64,000 bases of DNA, taken from positions 48,254,107 to 48,318,106 of the forward strand of contig OW121846.1 of NCBI GenBank assembly GCA_933228895.1. Reading direction: 5' to 3'. Below the pieces are notes generated by a model. It worked only from the letters and a program-made list of their open reading frames with translations, was not told the origin of the DNA and did not search any database. Source of the DNA: Platycnemis pennipes. Its lineage: Eukaryota; Arthropoda; Insecta; Odonata; Platycnemididae. The translations under genes and the position numbers were made by a program. Positions 35,656 through 47,690 of the stretch are shown here, in pieces; position 1 is the first letter of the stretch, and the number at the start of each line of letters is the position of its first letter.

Positions 35656-37906
35656 TATCTCTTTCAAATTGAACCGAAAAAGCTTTTCATAGTGTCATAT
35701 AATTTCTATAAACAGGAAGGAAACAGGGTGGTATAGAATATGGAAACTTGTGGATTTAAAATCGGACTCTGGTTTATTTTCATTCCTTAAATTATCATCA
35801 AACAGCAACCATAATATATTATAGTTGTTATTTACTCGAGTAATACAGAATCGAAATATTCCGTTATATTATTTATTTCCGTCCTCTGTTGCTGCCTATG
35901 GTAACACCAACAGTGGTATTAGACTTGTGTAGTTTCCTTTATCTGGATCAGCATCACATTCCGCAGTCACGGATTCTGATTGCTGATGTACGGAATTACA
36001 TCACTGCCTGACAATCGACTCCCATCCCGTCCTGCTCAGCCTCCTCTTCTACTAATGCAAGCAATGCCTGACGGATATCTTCCTGACGCCTGATGTAGAA
36101 CCGCGACGAAGAAGACATCCCCACAGATGTTAGAGAAGTGTGCAGGATATCACTTTGTCTCGATTTACATTAAAATAGGGCTTCCTATATTTCAGGATTT
36201 ATGAAAGTTACTGCAAACAAAAAAATGTCTATACCTTAATCAGCTATAACTCAATTAGCACATATATTTTCCCTATCTACCATAGATGTGACCAATTCAA
36301 TCCTCATTTTTTGGGACTAATGTTTAGATTTCGTGGAGTCGAGTTTATTGAATAGGTCTATGGAAAATACAAGAACAAAGTAAAAGGTACAGATATCCAA
36401 AAAACCAAACCAAAAGTCAACCAAAAACGAATAAAACATCATCTGGACGCTCAGAAAGGTTTTAAATGCTCTGTTATCTACACTGGAAGAAGGCTTCATT
36501 GTATGCTGTCACTCATGGCAGTAGAAGAAAGAAAAGAAGGAATATCACATCGACTATTTTTATTTGGTAGATATTTTAACGACTTGGTATCGTCAACTTC
36601 ATAACTGCTCCTGTAATACTTCTTTGTGATAGATAAGTTCCCATAGTTTGCATACGTTATTGGTTCTGCAAAGGAACCGGATAAAATACCACACTACTGA
36701 AGTATATAGGCCTGCCCTGCAAGACATACACCGGAGAATATTATGGAGAATTCGGATCAGCCGAGAAGAGTTACAGATTTGGAAGCATTAGAGGTGAAGC
36801 TAAAAGATGAAAAATTCATATTTTTGCCATGAGACAGTTTTAATCTCATTTTCAATATTCAGCCAATATGGAGTGTCAGTAAATAACCATTGGTGGCCAA
36901 TTTTGTTCAGATACTTAAGATGAAATTTATAATTACAATTTTTAAACCACCAGCAGATATGTCCCGTGTAGTATATTGCCTTATTCCAACAGCGGCAGGG
37001 GTAGTGTATCCTGCGGAGCATGGAACTTAACACATTGATACGCAGTGTTGGTTGCCTGCGCCACAGGAAAGTAGGATATTGCTTAATAAATCATTCAGTT
37101 ATAATCTTTTCGTCATTATTATCGCAGGGGTGTCAACAGGAACATCAGCTTTTATTTTAAATTTCGATTAACATTTAAGACATTGATATTGCATACGACT
37201 TAACAGCCAAGTTTGGATTTAATCACAAATTTATTATTGTGATTATTTCGTAAATTAAAAGTAGTCAGTAATAAGAGCAAACCTTAGTAATGTATCACCT
37301 TGATATAACAGAACTACTAATGAGTAAAAGACCGCAAGTTAAGATAACAGAGCATAACATTGACTCCAGATGAAGAAAATTCCATAAAATGATCCGAGCG
37401 AGAATGACGAAAACCGAGGAGCTTGGGTGACATTACCTGATGACTCAAAACAGTCTTTTCATAAAGATTATAGTAGTCAGCTTGTGATTTGTTAAAGAAA
37501 AAAGCGCGGAAAGAGGTGATCAATTAAAAGCAGACAAGAGAGCAAGCATTAGTAGTCATTCCAACTGCTACTATTTAGGATAGGAAGGTATTTGCTATTG
37601 GTTGGGAAAATACAGTTAAGATGGACGGGTATAATGAAAGCCGTCGTCGGCATAAGCCTGCATTTAGCGAATGGCGTTATAGGATGCAATTGATGAAACC
37701 AATTACCGATTAACGCTCTTCTTCCGATGACGATGACCTTTAGGTCAGACGATTTGCCATCGGACTGAAAACGCCATTCTCCTACCTTAAAAGTGATAGT
37801 GGTGGGAAAGATGGCGATTGGTTACTTTCTTGGGCTTTTATTGTCAGCCTCTCTATTCGGTCAGCATCTCTATCCCTAGTGACGTTAATGGGATGCAACG
37901 TGTAAG
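35656..37906. other. Intergenic, no gene recognised
   Basis: Short open frames only, all without recognisable motifs. Confidence 0.4.
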
Positions 37907-38050
37907 CTGATATGAAGAGCACGGCTGAACACAGAGGTGGTTGGAGTTCGTGGCTGTGGTCACAAGGCCCTATGCCGTTAAATTAGTTAATACTATTAAC
38001 TTGACGACTAATGGTTTCAGCCTTAACTACGTGGAACCTCTTCATATCAG
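37907..38050. mobile_element. Foldback/MITE-like element, 144 bp
   Basis: Perfect 13 bp inverted repeats CTGATATGAAGAG (37,907-37,919) and CTCTTCATATCAG (38,038-38,050) enclose a 118 bp interior. A second inner pair, GGCTGAA / TTCAGCC, is nested inside. TAA occurs just outside both ends, one base off on the left, which could be a 3 bp TWA target duplication of the PIF/Harbinger kind. Confidence 0.5.
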
Positions 38051-41000
38051 TAATGTTAAAACACAAACTATTTACGGACCAAGAGATAGCTGATGATTAT
38101 TACGCAAGGAAACCCGTGTAGTACTCGGTAAATTTCGGTATTGGACCGTCTAAGGTTCTGTATTTATTCAGGTTTTTGACTAACTTCAATTCCATTTTTT
38201 AACATTTTGTAATAAAACACTACTAGCCAGCCTATTGACAAATTGCATTTATCTTAAATCAAGCCGTATACAGAAAGTGGCATGCGAAACAACTTCCAGA
38301 TTAAGAGGAATTCATTCACATCAGAGGATGAAAGAGTCTAAATAGATGGGAGCATTTTGTCCTAGGCAGCAATGATGATAAAGATAGTAAAGGGAGCTGA
38401 TTTGGTGTGTTATGAATATGCGGGCTCTACATCAACAGAGTGAGGGCGGGAACTAAAAACCATTCTCACGTAATTCATTGGACGTTAAAGTAAGAAAGTC
38501 GGATTCTGAAGTGATGCCATTTCTGGTAAAGAATTCAGTTGCTCTTTTAAATTGGACACCGACAACTCCCGTATTAACGATATAAATAGGAAAGATACTT
38601 GGCCAACTGGAGTGAGCGTTTTAACTCTATTTTCAGCACAATGCAGCTTACACAAAATAATGAGCATTCAACCTTTGAATACTATAACATATAAATGAAT
38701 ATGGTACTAGATCATACTAGCCGAGATGTAACACAAACCTTTGTAAATTTTCAGATACTCCATTATTGGATATGTGCTAACATGGTTCGGATCCATTAAA
38801 TACAATAAAAGAATCATGCAAAACAATGATTACAATAAAATAGAGTGGTATCAAGATAAAAAGTTCACTACTGGGTCACCATAATATGCAGTATTTAACA
38901 AATACAACATGAAGTTATAAAAATGGTTATGAATGATCAATTGTATTCATATTTACAATTCATGAGTATTGTATTTTCATCGCAGTTTGGCTACCGTATA
39001 TATAAATCTACAGTGAATAGCAATGTTAATTTGAAATCAAAATTCAAGGGTTGGACGGGGGTCACTCGGGGCCCCCCTGGAACTTAGTCCTCTTTATATG
39101 CATTGTGCCAACCCAAATTTAACCTGCAGAAAGCATTTGCTTCTACATGTCTCGCTCCTGAAAGTCTATAGTTGAAATTTCAACTGGCATGGCTTAATGC
39201 TATCCCGTGTTGTGGGTTCATTGGTAAAAGAAAAGTAATTATAATTTTGTACTAATCGTCCATGTTTCTCACTCTTTCTACCGCTGAAAAAGAAATCGAT
39301 GACAATCAGCCTCAAACATCAAAGAAAATATTAAAAAAACATGAAGCCGAAGATGACCAATTTAGGGTAATGATATTGTGGCTGAAAGCAATAGTTTGAG
39401 GGCAGAATTATCCCCAATCTCTAACAGTATTTTTAAAGTTGACTACCAATCTCCTGCATCTGTAAATCAACGATTTCATTCATTCATGAATAGGAGAAAA
39501 AAATAAAAAAAGGCTACCAAAGTGGATTATCGGATAAGCGTAATATTTTCATTCTACTGGTATTTTGATACTACCATTTAGATGCTGCTCGATTCTTTTT
39601 TAAATAAGGTTGTATTTTGAGTGATTTCACAATTTTGGTTTATTTACGAGTGAATTTTACGTTTCGTATATTCACAAAATACGAGTCGTATTTTGCCAAT
39701 ATTAGAGACAAACAATTTTCGTCCAATCAACGACTAATTTTAGGATATCCCGTTTGGATGTCTCGATCAAGGTGATTGATTTCTTTCTCTCTGGAATATC
39801 TGATAAAGATATTATATTTATATCAGATTTGTATCAAACCGTTTGAGAAGTCGTCTGAGAGATGGCCGACAACTCAGTGTGCAAGCTTAGCTAAGCTACA
39901 GCACGTGAAAAATGGAGAAGTTCCGCTTCTGCTGCACCTCTAAAGCTGAAACATACGGCGGCTCTCGTGCGGCAGCCTGCTTGGTCCTGCTGAAATGTGA
40001 TACTCTATACTTGTTGAATTTTCTACACCCGACCCGTACCGTTCCGACTTGTCTTTCACCCGCAAGTGTGAAAGCAGTTCAAAACGTTCAAAACATACGC
40101 ACTCCCCAATATATCTGTCATTTTCTTTCCCCCGGAATTGAAATGAAATATTAATAAATATTGCTCAGAACCGAGCATCAATGTCCAAGCAATCGGAACA
40201 AAATGAATGGTAACGGAGACCATAGCAGCAGGTAATGAAATGTGCATCCTCTCCCATAGACATTCAGACATAGGCTAGTAGAATAGTAATCTCTGACCGA
40301 TCTATCAGTCTAGTTTTTCTATGAAAACGCCTCTCGGATTACTATCAGACTCAGATATGTCGCAGTGGACTCAAATTGCCATCTTTCTCACGTTTTCAGG
40401 GAAAAACGAGTGGAGAAAATTAATCTAAAGGCCAGGAGTTCATAAGCGACAGTGAAAACCAATTTATTTCAAAAAATATGATGGAACATCTGATGGGATG
40501 CAAATGAGATAAAAGCAAGAAGTCGCGACTTCTGAAGAGGAACTCTCCACTTGTGCGCTTCACTGGAGTAAAGGAAAGGCTGAGAATGAGACATGTTTTT
40601 CTGAAGAGGAAATTTCCTATGGAAGGCATAAGTAGGTTTATGCTTTTGAATAAATATGGGGAATATTCAAAAATCCGATAGATTTATGTCTTGAAATTAT
40701 TGAATATCAAATATTCAATAGTGTTATTGAAAGAGAAACAGAATATTCCAGAAATAAAATATCTAATAAAATGCCAGGGTTGCTCTATTTCAGGTGAATT
40801 TGATGATCATTAGAAAATACATTTCTCTCAAGACAGTGCCTTACGTGATGGATCACTAAAAACTAAACACTGTGCCGCTGCCAGGGCCTAAGGCTCTAAC
40901 ATTTAGGGATGCGCAAAACAACAAGGTTACCTTTCAATGGTGAACGCTGCCTCTATTTTTGATATGCAACCACCTCTCACTATATATTTCTTGTATTCCA

Positions 41001-41666
41001 GATCTGAGGTATTACCCATATGACACCAGAAAATTACTCCTCTAATCAGCGGACCGCTATCTTACACCATTCTCATCTAGAAAAACATATCATGAAGTCT
41101 TTCAGTTGGGCTGTCCGAATTCATTAGCCATCGAAGGAGCTTGAATTCCACGATGACTAAATGGAGTATGAATTGGGACGATAACTACAGTGCCGCGATC
41201 TATTGTGTAATAATAGTGCCACTAAACAATTGAGTAACAATAATCTATCCGGATCTCTACCGGCGGTTGTTTTTAAAGTGATTTCATTCTACTAGTAATT
41301 TTGGAGTTAATTTTTAAGAGATTTCATCGAAGAAACTCGGTTTTCATAATTTAAAAGATTGGTTAGCATATATTTGTGCATTGGCTTCAGCTTGAGTCAA
41401 GATTCAATGTAGATTTTAAAAATTCATATTAGAAAGAATTCCTTTGAATTTTTTTTCAAATACTGACTGTATCGGTAAGAGTTTTCGACGTCGCCACGTA
41501 CTGCACATATTTCATGATAGTGCTGACAAACCACCTTATGCTATGTTGATTGTAGTTAAAGCCATTGTAATAACACAATTTTGCTCTTCTGTGCCAGAGA
41601 TTACATACTACGGCTTGGTCACATTTAATTACCATGCACCTACATGCATATGCTACAGATAATACC
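38051..41666. other. Intergenic, no gene recognised
   Basis: AT-rich with short open frames. GC-richer frames at 39.9-40.3 kb and at 40.4-40.6 kb are not recognised. Confidence 0.4.
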
Positions 41667-42670
41667 ATGGACAAGACCCGAGCTGTTGCTGCATCAGTTG
41701 CTGGTTTACTAGAGCAATTAGAGGCTGACGCCATTTATTTTTTCAATATCTGCCGCACTGTATTACAAATAAAGCACACAATTGAAGTAGAGGAGGAGGC
41801 TGCCGTAGGAATTTAAACAATTTATATTTTATTGCCCATGGCAAATGCCCTTAAATCGTATCTTTCACTATGATTGGCATTAGTTTCATCTTTTTCATGC
41901 ATATATATTTTTATAAACCACTGTTTTACTCTTCATTTAAGTTCATTCCAACATATGCAAAACTAAATCAAGAACAGGAAATAATTAGCGCTTCATTGTC
42001 AGATAATTGGGAAATGAGAAAATATTATCGGGTTACTTACCCATCCTTCAACTTTCTCCTCACTTTATTTTCTTCCCCATAGAGAAGTGGATGGGAAATG
42101 GAGCTGGAACTGGTGTTTTCCTTTATTGACGGGCATGTGAAGCACCTTATCGTGTTCTGTCATCTGTGTTCCGCATACCTCGGTCAACAGTGTCTGACAA
42201 GGTGAATAAGATGCTCCTGAAAGTTGTTTTCCTTCAGAGAAGAGCAATATCCCTACCCTCAGAAAAAAAGGAAGAGATAGGGAGGGGTTTTGGTAGATTA
42301 TCAGGAACAGACGTTTTCAATATTGTTGCTGGTGCCATCGACGGCTCACATGTTGATGTGATTGTCAGGGGACATTAGCATGCAGACTATTTTAATAGGA
42401 AGCATAGGTATTCCATTCAGTTTCAGGGAATATGCGATCACAAGGGAGAGTTCATTCAAGTGTTTGCAGGGTACCCTGGATTTCTACATGAAGCAAGGGT
42501 GCTTCGAGCAAGCCCTCTCATGGCTGGACCTCATCCACCTCAGAGATGTGTTCTTTAAGGTGATAAATGATATTCTTGTTAACGGGTACCAATAGCTATT
42601 TTAACACCATATAGAGAGCCAGTAGAAGGGCCAGTTCAGGTTCATTTCAATGCTCGCAAACGCATTATGA
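41667..42670 (+). pseudogene. PIF/Harbinger transposase remnant
   Basis: A possible N-terminal piece starts at the ATG at 41,667 (MDKTRAVAASVAG...). After a gap come NWEMRKYYRVTYPSFNFLL (about 42,008-42,065) and the helix-turn-helix YRVLSSVFRIPRSTVSDKV (about 42,145-42,200). The DDE domain follows: GAIDGSHVDV, with the first catalytic Asp at 42,340-42,342; an in-frame TAG at 42,376-42,378; then ADYFNRKHRYSIQFQGICD, VFAGYPGFLHEARVLRASPL, LTPYREP and HFNARKR. Frameshifts follow at about 42,510, and the second Asp block is degraded. Family members use this enzyme to excise and insert the element at TWA sites. This copy is inactive. Confidence 0.82.
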
Positions 42671-42671
42671 T

Positions 42672-42724
42672 TATCACATCCCTGAAGATGGAAAACGAGT
42701 CGTTTTCCGAAACGTCGGCAGATA
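42672..42724 (+). ncRNA. Hammerhead-ribozyme-like motif (type I layout)
   Basis: The core strings are present in order: CTGAAGA (42,682-42,688, the CUGANGA box), a perfect 8 bp stem II (42,690-42,697 with 42,701-42,708, loop AGT), GAAA (42,709-42,712), and GTC (42,714-42,716) as the cleavage triplet. Stem I forms from CC/GG next to the core and TATC/GATA further out, with an internal loop between. One extra U (42,689) before stem II is not canonical. Stem III has no loop (ACGT), so activity would need a dimer. Such motifs are known in Penelope-like retroelements. I infer an old remnant placed just after the Harbinger transposase. Confidence 0.42.
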
Positions 42725-43011
42725 TGGAGCCTTTAACCCGGTGGAAGACCTTCGAGAGAAAACTTTCACTCATCTAATACGCCGGGAAACCATTAAATCT
42801 AACAATAAAAAGGTTACGAGTCAGTAAATATACTCCTATTCGTTTTTGGGTCAAACATTTGAATTTATCATGGTATTGAAAACAGGAAGGCAAAAGAAGT
42901 GGAACAAAATTTTTAATATTACGTAATTAATTAAATTTTGTCAACCAGTTTAAGAAATAAAATCAAAAATTCTTTCCTGTCCCTTTCTTGATTTGTGATA
43001 GCTGTCTCAAG

Positions 43012-43720
43012 CAGCGAAACTGCCCTTTCCACCCTCTCTATCTGCGCGAATCTTTCCGTTTAGGAGCGCAAGGAGAAGTTTCATCTTCAGCGATATCAAC
43101 CTCCACTGGAGGTGCCGGAGGAATCACAGGCTGATTTGAGGAGGAAGGGGTTGACTCAGGTTGCCCAGCAGAATTAAATACACTGGGTGGGCACACAGCA
43201 TCGCGCTCCCAGTGCATAAGGCTATATAGGGGCCAAGAATCTGCACATTCAGTTCTGGTATTCCTACTACCTCCTAAGGGTGGATTCCGAAGTCTCTACA
43301 AAACAATGTACATTGTTTCACAAATTCATCTAACAGATGACAACAATATTGAATCTGGGATCAATTTTTCATGCAAATATGTTGTCACTGAAGTAACATA
43401 TCCACATTCCAGCACCAGCATGCCATTTTTTAGACACACAGATTTGACACAAATTTGGTATTTTCCGAGATAATGTTATTACAAAATTATGAAATCAACC
43501 TGGATAGTCATACTCCAATTCATGTCTGATATTCACATGATATTGAAATTGATACTTTGAGTAGGTTTTCTTAAAAAAAAATGTAGCAACCTTGTATTTT
43601 TTCACTGCATTGTCCCATGTTTTTCTGCACCGTTCGAGTGGGACTACATCTACTAGGTCCAGTTCTTTGATGATTATGCTGTGGAATTATATCAGCATCA
43701 ATAAAAATGGAATTTTTATT
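43012..43720 (-). pseudogene. Harbinger-associated SANT/MADF-like DNA-binding protein remnant
   Basis: Two minus-strand pieces are seen. The upstream one (about 43,580-43,665) reads KELDLVDVVPLERCRKTWDN then AVKKYK, the pattern of the last helices of a Myb/SANT or MADF domain. The downstream one (about 43,015-43,300) reads ECADSWPLYSLMHWERDAV, then a Ser/Pro-rich linker, and ends in a basic APKRKDSRR before a stop. Harbinger elements carry a second gene of this type, which helps bring the transposase to the nucleus and the TIRs. It faces the transposase at 41.7-42.7 kb, as in many such elements. The roughly 260 bp between the pieces may be an intron or decayed. Confidence 0.5.
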
Positions 43721-44765
43721 TTAGGAGTTGAAAGACTTTGGGGACTTGCTTTGCTTTTTGAAAAATTGCCTATTCATAATGAACCCGCACGGGATTGAAA
43801 ACCCATTCCAATTATTTTCGGAAACTATTTTGTTATTCTCCATAAAAATTATTCGTAATTTTCTACAAATTCCAGTCAATTCCATTGCATGCTACCATAA
43901 ATGCATCGACTATAGAATAAGTTGTTTTAGGTGATCCTAATATATCTTCCGGGAATAGCTTAATTGTAATGTCAGTTACAACAATTTGTATTCCAATCAA
44001 TTTCCCGGAGACGCTAAATACATGAGAGACTATTACCCCCGGCCAGTACGACCTGTATCACAATCATAAGTATATAAGAGGCATTACATTTCCCGATTAC
44101 ATACAGGTAGGGAAGAACTGGTGGAAAACCACATTCTTTGTGTCATATAACTTACGTCTACGTCCCAACTGCAGAATTTCTCTTCCCAGAGAACCCATGA
44201 GCCTTCTCCTTACGGAGCCGGATAAATTTCTCATTCATCATTTCAGCCCCTCTAAAATATTTAGTTCCAGCACATGTATGTATTAATAATTTACAGCATT
44301 AAAAAACAAAGCATATCATAACTTACACTGGAAATATTTTGCAGGCTCCATCATGAATATTGATAATTGCGTAAATAATGTTTATATTTCATTAAAATAG
44401 TAACCAAAAATCCATACGTCCCTCCAGAACCGCAGAGCAATTTCGGTAGGTTACTCAAAGACGAAGTCAGAAAAGGATGCACATTACGCGCACTTCGCGG
44501 CAGCATTAGGTGACTAAAATCGTTGAATAAACTGACGCCTACGAATTCGGACACACTACGAGATGGCTTCCTCCCTAAGAAGGGAGCATTTAGGCAGCTA
44601 ATTGGTTAATTCGGACACGGCCCAAATTTCAAAATTTTCAATTACAGATTGACCCTGCCCGGAGATTTATAGAAAATGCCTTTGTAAGCAATGTAATTCG
44701 TTTAGGGTATGCTAACAGAACATAATCTACACAAATAAAATAGTGAGTACAATTAAGCACTCTTA
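43721..44765. other. Intergenic, no gene recognised
   Basis: AT-rich sequence. The right end of the Harbinger element should lie in this interval, but I could not identify its TIR. Confidence 0.35.
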
Positions 44766-46185
44766 ATACGGGGAACCCTAATCCGGGAACACCCATAATC
44801 TGGCAATTTTGCCATCACCAACTACACGGTACTTTGTGGAAAATGCGGAAAATTTTTTACCGAAATATTGCTTCATAACCTGCCAAGATATTATCACATT
44901 CTTAACGTGAATTTTCAAATTCGAGAATCAGAATAATTTAAACATATCATGTCTAATCTATACAGTTGTGGTAACAGCAGAGGAATGAGCATCAGTACAA
45001 AACGTTAACATCCCAGAAAAAGTGAAATTTGTGAAAAAGCTTGACGGCTTTGCATCGGTAAAGACTGTCTGAAACAACCCGTGTGGAAACTTCGACAATA
45101 TAACACATTAAGAAGCAGAAAGAGAAAAACCTTACAATTTTACAGTTATAGTGAAGAAATGGATGACAAGGAGGAAAACTATGAAAGAAGATTTAAATGT
45201 TGATTTAGATCGTTTCGTTTCAATTGCATCAAAGTGAAGGACTTAGTTAGTTTTTCTAGCCAAATGTTAATGAAGCAGGCTAAACTATTTCAGAAACAGA
45301 TATAATCTAAAAGACGTGACGTGGGAATTTTCGCGTGCATGTAATAGTAAGTCACAACCCGTTCTAAAACACGCGTGGTTTAAACTGTGGCCTGCTCTGA
45401 TGTAGACGAAATAAGTGGGGATTTCAAAGGCTTTCATGTTTCTGAGGACAAACATATGATGATGGAGTTGATTGACTATGCAAACAGCATCCATAACCCT
45501 GAACTAAAGGAAATGGAATTGTCAAATTTATAGGAGTGAATAGCTGGCGACCACAATACTCTCCCCACACATTTCACCCATGATGAAATCACTGAAATGG
45601 TAATTAATAACAATAAATCTAAGTGGGGATGAAGGTAGGGAAACAGAAATTGTTGAAGGAAGACTACAATTAATGATGATCTTTAAAGAAACATCCAGTC
45701 CGGTCGCCCGCAACGTAGTGATGGGTGGCCGTACAGACGACACCCACGCGTTGACATCGCGCTGAATCAGCTGATAACAAATCAAGCGCGGTGGAAATAT
45801 ATAGCGCGAGGCACATCATAAGAAATATCAAATTTCACATACCCTCCCTTTTCCAATAATAATATTACACTTTTTAATGTGCAGTAACATGATTCACATG
45901 ATGCCTAGCTTTCGTTATTTTCACTCACTGCACAACTACGATACTTTCAAGTAATAACTTCGTGAATTAGGACACCATTTCTTTTTGATTAATCACAGTG
46001 ACTCTTTTATTAATTATGTTCAGTAAATGGCAAACGAATATATTTTGTCAAAAATAATTGACTCCTTTCAATGAAAACATCCCGGACGTCAAAAATAGGC
46101 CAGTTGCCATGCTTGACCCATAGTCCGGCAAAATCCCTAATACGGCATCACTTCGGTCCCGACTGCGCCGGATTATAGATGCTCA
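44766..46185 (+). mobile_element. pogo/Tigger (jerky-like) transposon, internally deleted
   Basis: Both ends carry related subterminal motifs in inverted orientation: AATCCGG/AATCTGG and ATTTTGCC near 44,775-44,815, and their complements near 46,100-46,190. Between them are the N- and C-terminal parts of a pogo-family transposase. The exact TIR ends are uncertain by tens of bases, and the TA target duplication could not be fixed. Confidence 0.5.
44995..45630 (+). pseudogene. pogo/Tigger (jerky-like) transposase pseudogene
   Basis: The N-terminus shows the CENP-B/pogo helix-turn-helix pattern across frames: KTLT, PEKVKFVKKLDGFASVKTV and ETSTI-HIKKQKEK (about 45,000-45,130). Then comes MLMKQAKLF (about 45,270), as in the second CENP-B DNA-binding domain. 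The sequence jumps to C-terminal motifs HAWFKLWPALM (about 45,370-45,400), EDKHMMMELIDYANSIHNPE, then THDEITEMVI and NNNKSK (to about 45,620). The whole DDE catalytic domain is missing between them, and stops and frameshifts are frequent. It cannot make an active transposase. Confidence 0.62.
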
Positions 46186-46189
46186 TCTG

Positions 46190-46829
46190 TATTATAAGAG
46201 CTTGTTACCTCCTGAACAACTTTCTTATGCTACAACAGTAAACAAACGGAGGTCAAGAGATATGGAGAAGGGCACTTGTTTCATTCCTTTATTGCAGGCT
46301 CAGGGTTAACCTATGACTGCTAATCAGGCGTATGAAATCAGAGATGAATACTTTAGACACAAATAATGTTGGCCATGTTCAATGTCAAGAAGGGGAATTG
46401 AGAAGTGGAAAATATAAAACGCTGAGAGAATATGGTCATGAAAATGGACAATTTTGGCATATGTCTATGCAACAGTTCTATGAATAAGTCTTTTCAAAAT
46501 AAATGCATTACAAAATGATGCTTGACTTCCTACATCCAGCATAACTTTGTTCTCCAGGCACAAATATAAATCCACATGTACAGATATGGAGGCTGTTTCA
46601 AAATGTAACCGAGTACAATAAGGTTTGCAACTATTAAGAATATTATTTATAAATAACTGACAATATAACAAGAATGAAAGTTAGCAAAGAGCGTGATAAC
46701 TCGTTTTTTTTATAAAAAATTAAGTCTCATTGCTATGTAAAGAAATATAATATGAAAATGCTGACAAGATACATTACTCAAAATTTACTTCAACATTCTT
46801 TTGCGACAGAAACATACTCTTCTTGATGC
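46190..46829. other. Intergenic, no gene recognised
   Basis: Only short open frames without recognisable motifs. Confidence 0.4.
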
Positions 46830-47210
46830 AGACAAACAATAACTACTAGGTAAACGATTTCGCATTCTTCGATCACTTTTCGCATTCTTGTAATTTCTTC
46901 TTTCTTAAATCAGCGCTAATTCTTCTTCTGTGATCCATGGCTTCTTCTTAACAACTTTTCTTTTTCCAAGAACTTCTTTTGTGGCTTCCTGCAGTCCACA
47001 TTTAATTTTTTCCCAACGCTCTTCCACTGGTTTCTCAGGAACGTCCTCTCCTATTTTGTTTTCTACTGCTTTCTACTCACCAAATATTCTTTTCTGTTAT
47101 CTTCAAACTCTTGAATTGTAGGTGGCATTTGATCCTCACTAAATTATGGTCGCTGTCGATGTCTGCACCCGGGTAGCTTTTGCAGTCCTTCACCTGACTC
47201 CCAGTCCGTT
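46830..47210 (-). pseudogene. APE-type LINE fragment: end of endonuclease and linker
   Basis: On the minus strand the frame reads VKDCKSYPGADIDSDHNLVR (about 47,195-47,135). This contains the SDH catalytic box that ends APE-type LINE endonucleases. The linker before the RT follows in another frame: EKPVEERWEKIKCGLQEATK, then KKKPWITEEE (to about 46,930), then decay. It is the same kind of element as the RT remnant at 31.9-33.3 kb and would supply the part missing there. On its upstream side it stops where the AAGGCG block begins. Confidence 0.65.
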
Positions 47211-47690
47211 TAAAGGCGTTTGAAGGTGTCCATAAGGCGTTTCTAGGCGTTGCCATGGAGCTGGCGAGGTGCTCCGTTACGCTCTCCAGCGGACGGAGCT
47301 CCCTAGCATCCCCGAAGCACCTTGTAAACACCCTTGTCCAGGCATGTCTAAGGTGATCGCAAGGTGTTGATTCACAGTTTCGGGTGAAGGCGCTCATAAC
47401 CACCCCCGAAGCGCCTTGACATCACATTTCTGAAGGCGCTTAGCTTCGCATACAAGGTGCTGTGGTGCACTGTGAGCCGAGGCGTTCCGGAACGCTATTG
47501 TAGCGCCTTTGGACTACACCTTACGAGGTGTTGTGCTTCCGTTCAAAGGCGCTTCAGATCGCCCTCACGAAGAAAGTGATTCAAAGCGCCATCGAAGTAT
47601 TTTTCGGTTTCCTTGGAGGGAGCTCTCACAATGTTCAAAGGCGTTGTAACACGCTCTCTAAGAAGGGCACTTCAAAACGCTACACAGCAG
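47210..47690. repeat. Dispersed AAGGCG/CGCCTT motif block, left
   Basis: Roughly twenty variants of the octamer AAGGCGTT/AAGGCGCT, in both orientations and spaced irregularly (about 15-40 bp), fill 480 bp. Examples are AAAGGCGTTT near 47,213, GAAGCGCCTT near 47,410 and AAAGGCGCTT near 47,545. The spacing rules out a simple tandem repeat. The local GC content is above the flanks. A similar block lies at 49,125-49,525. Confidence 0.65.
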
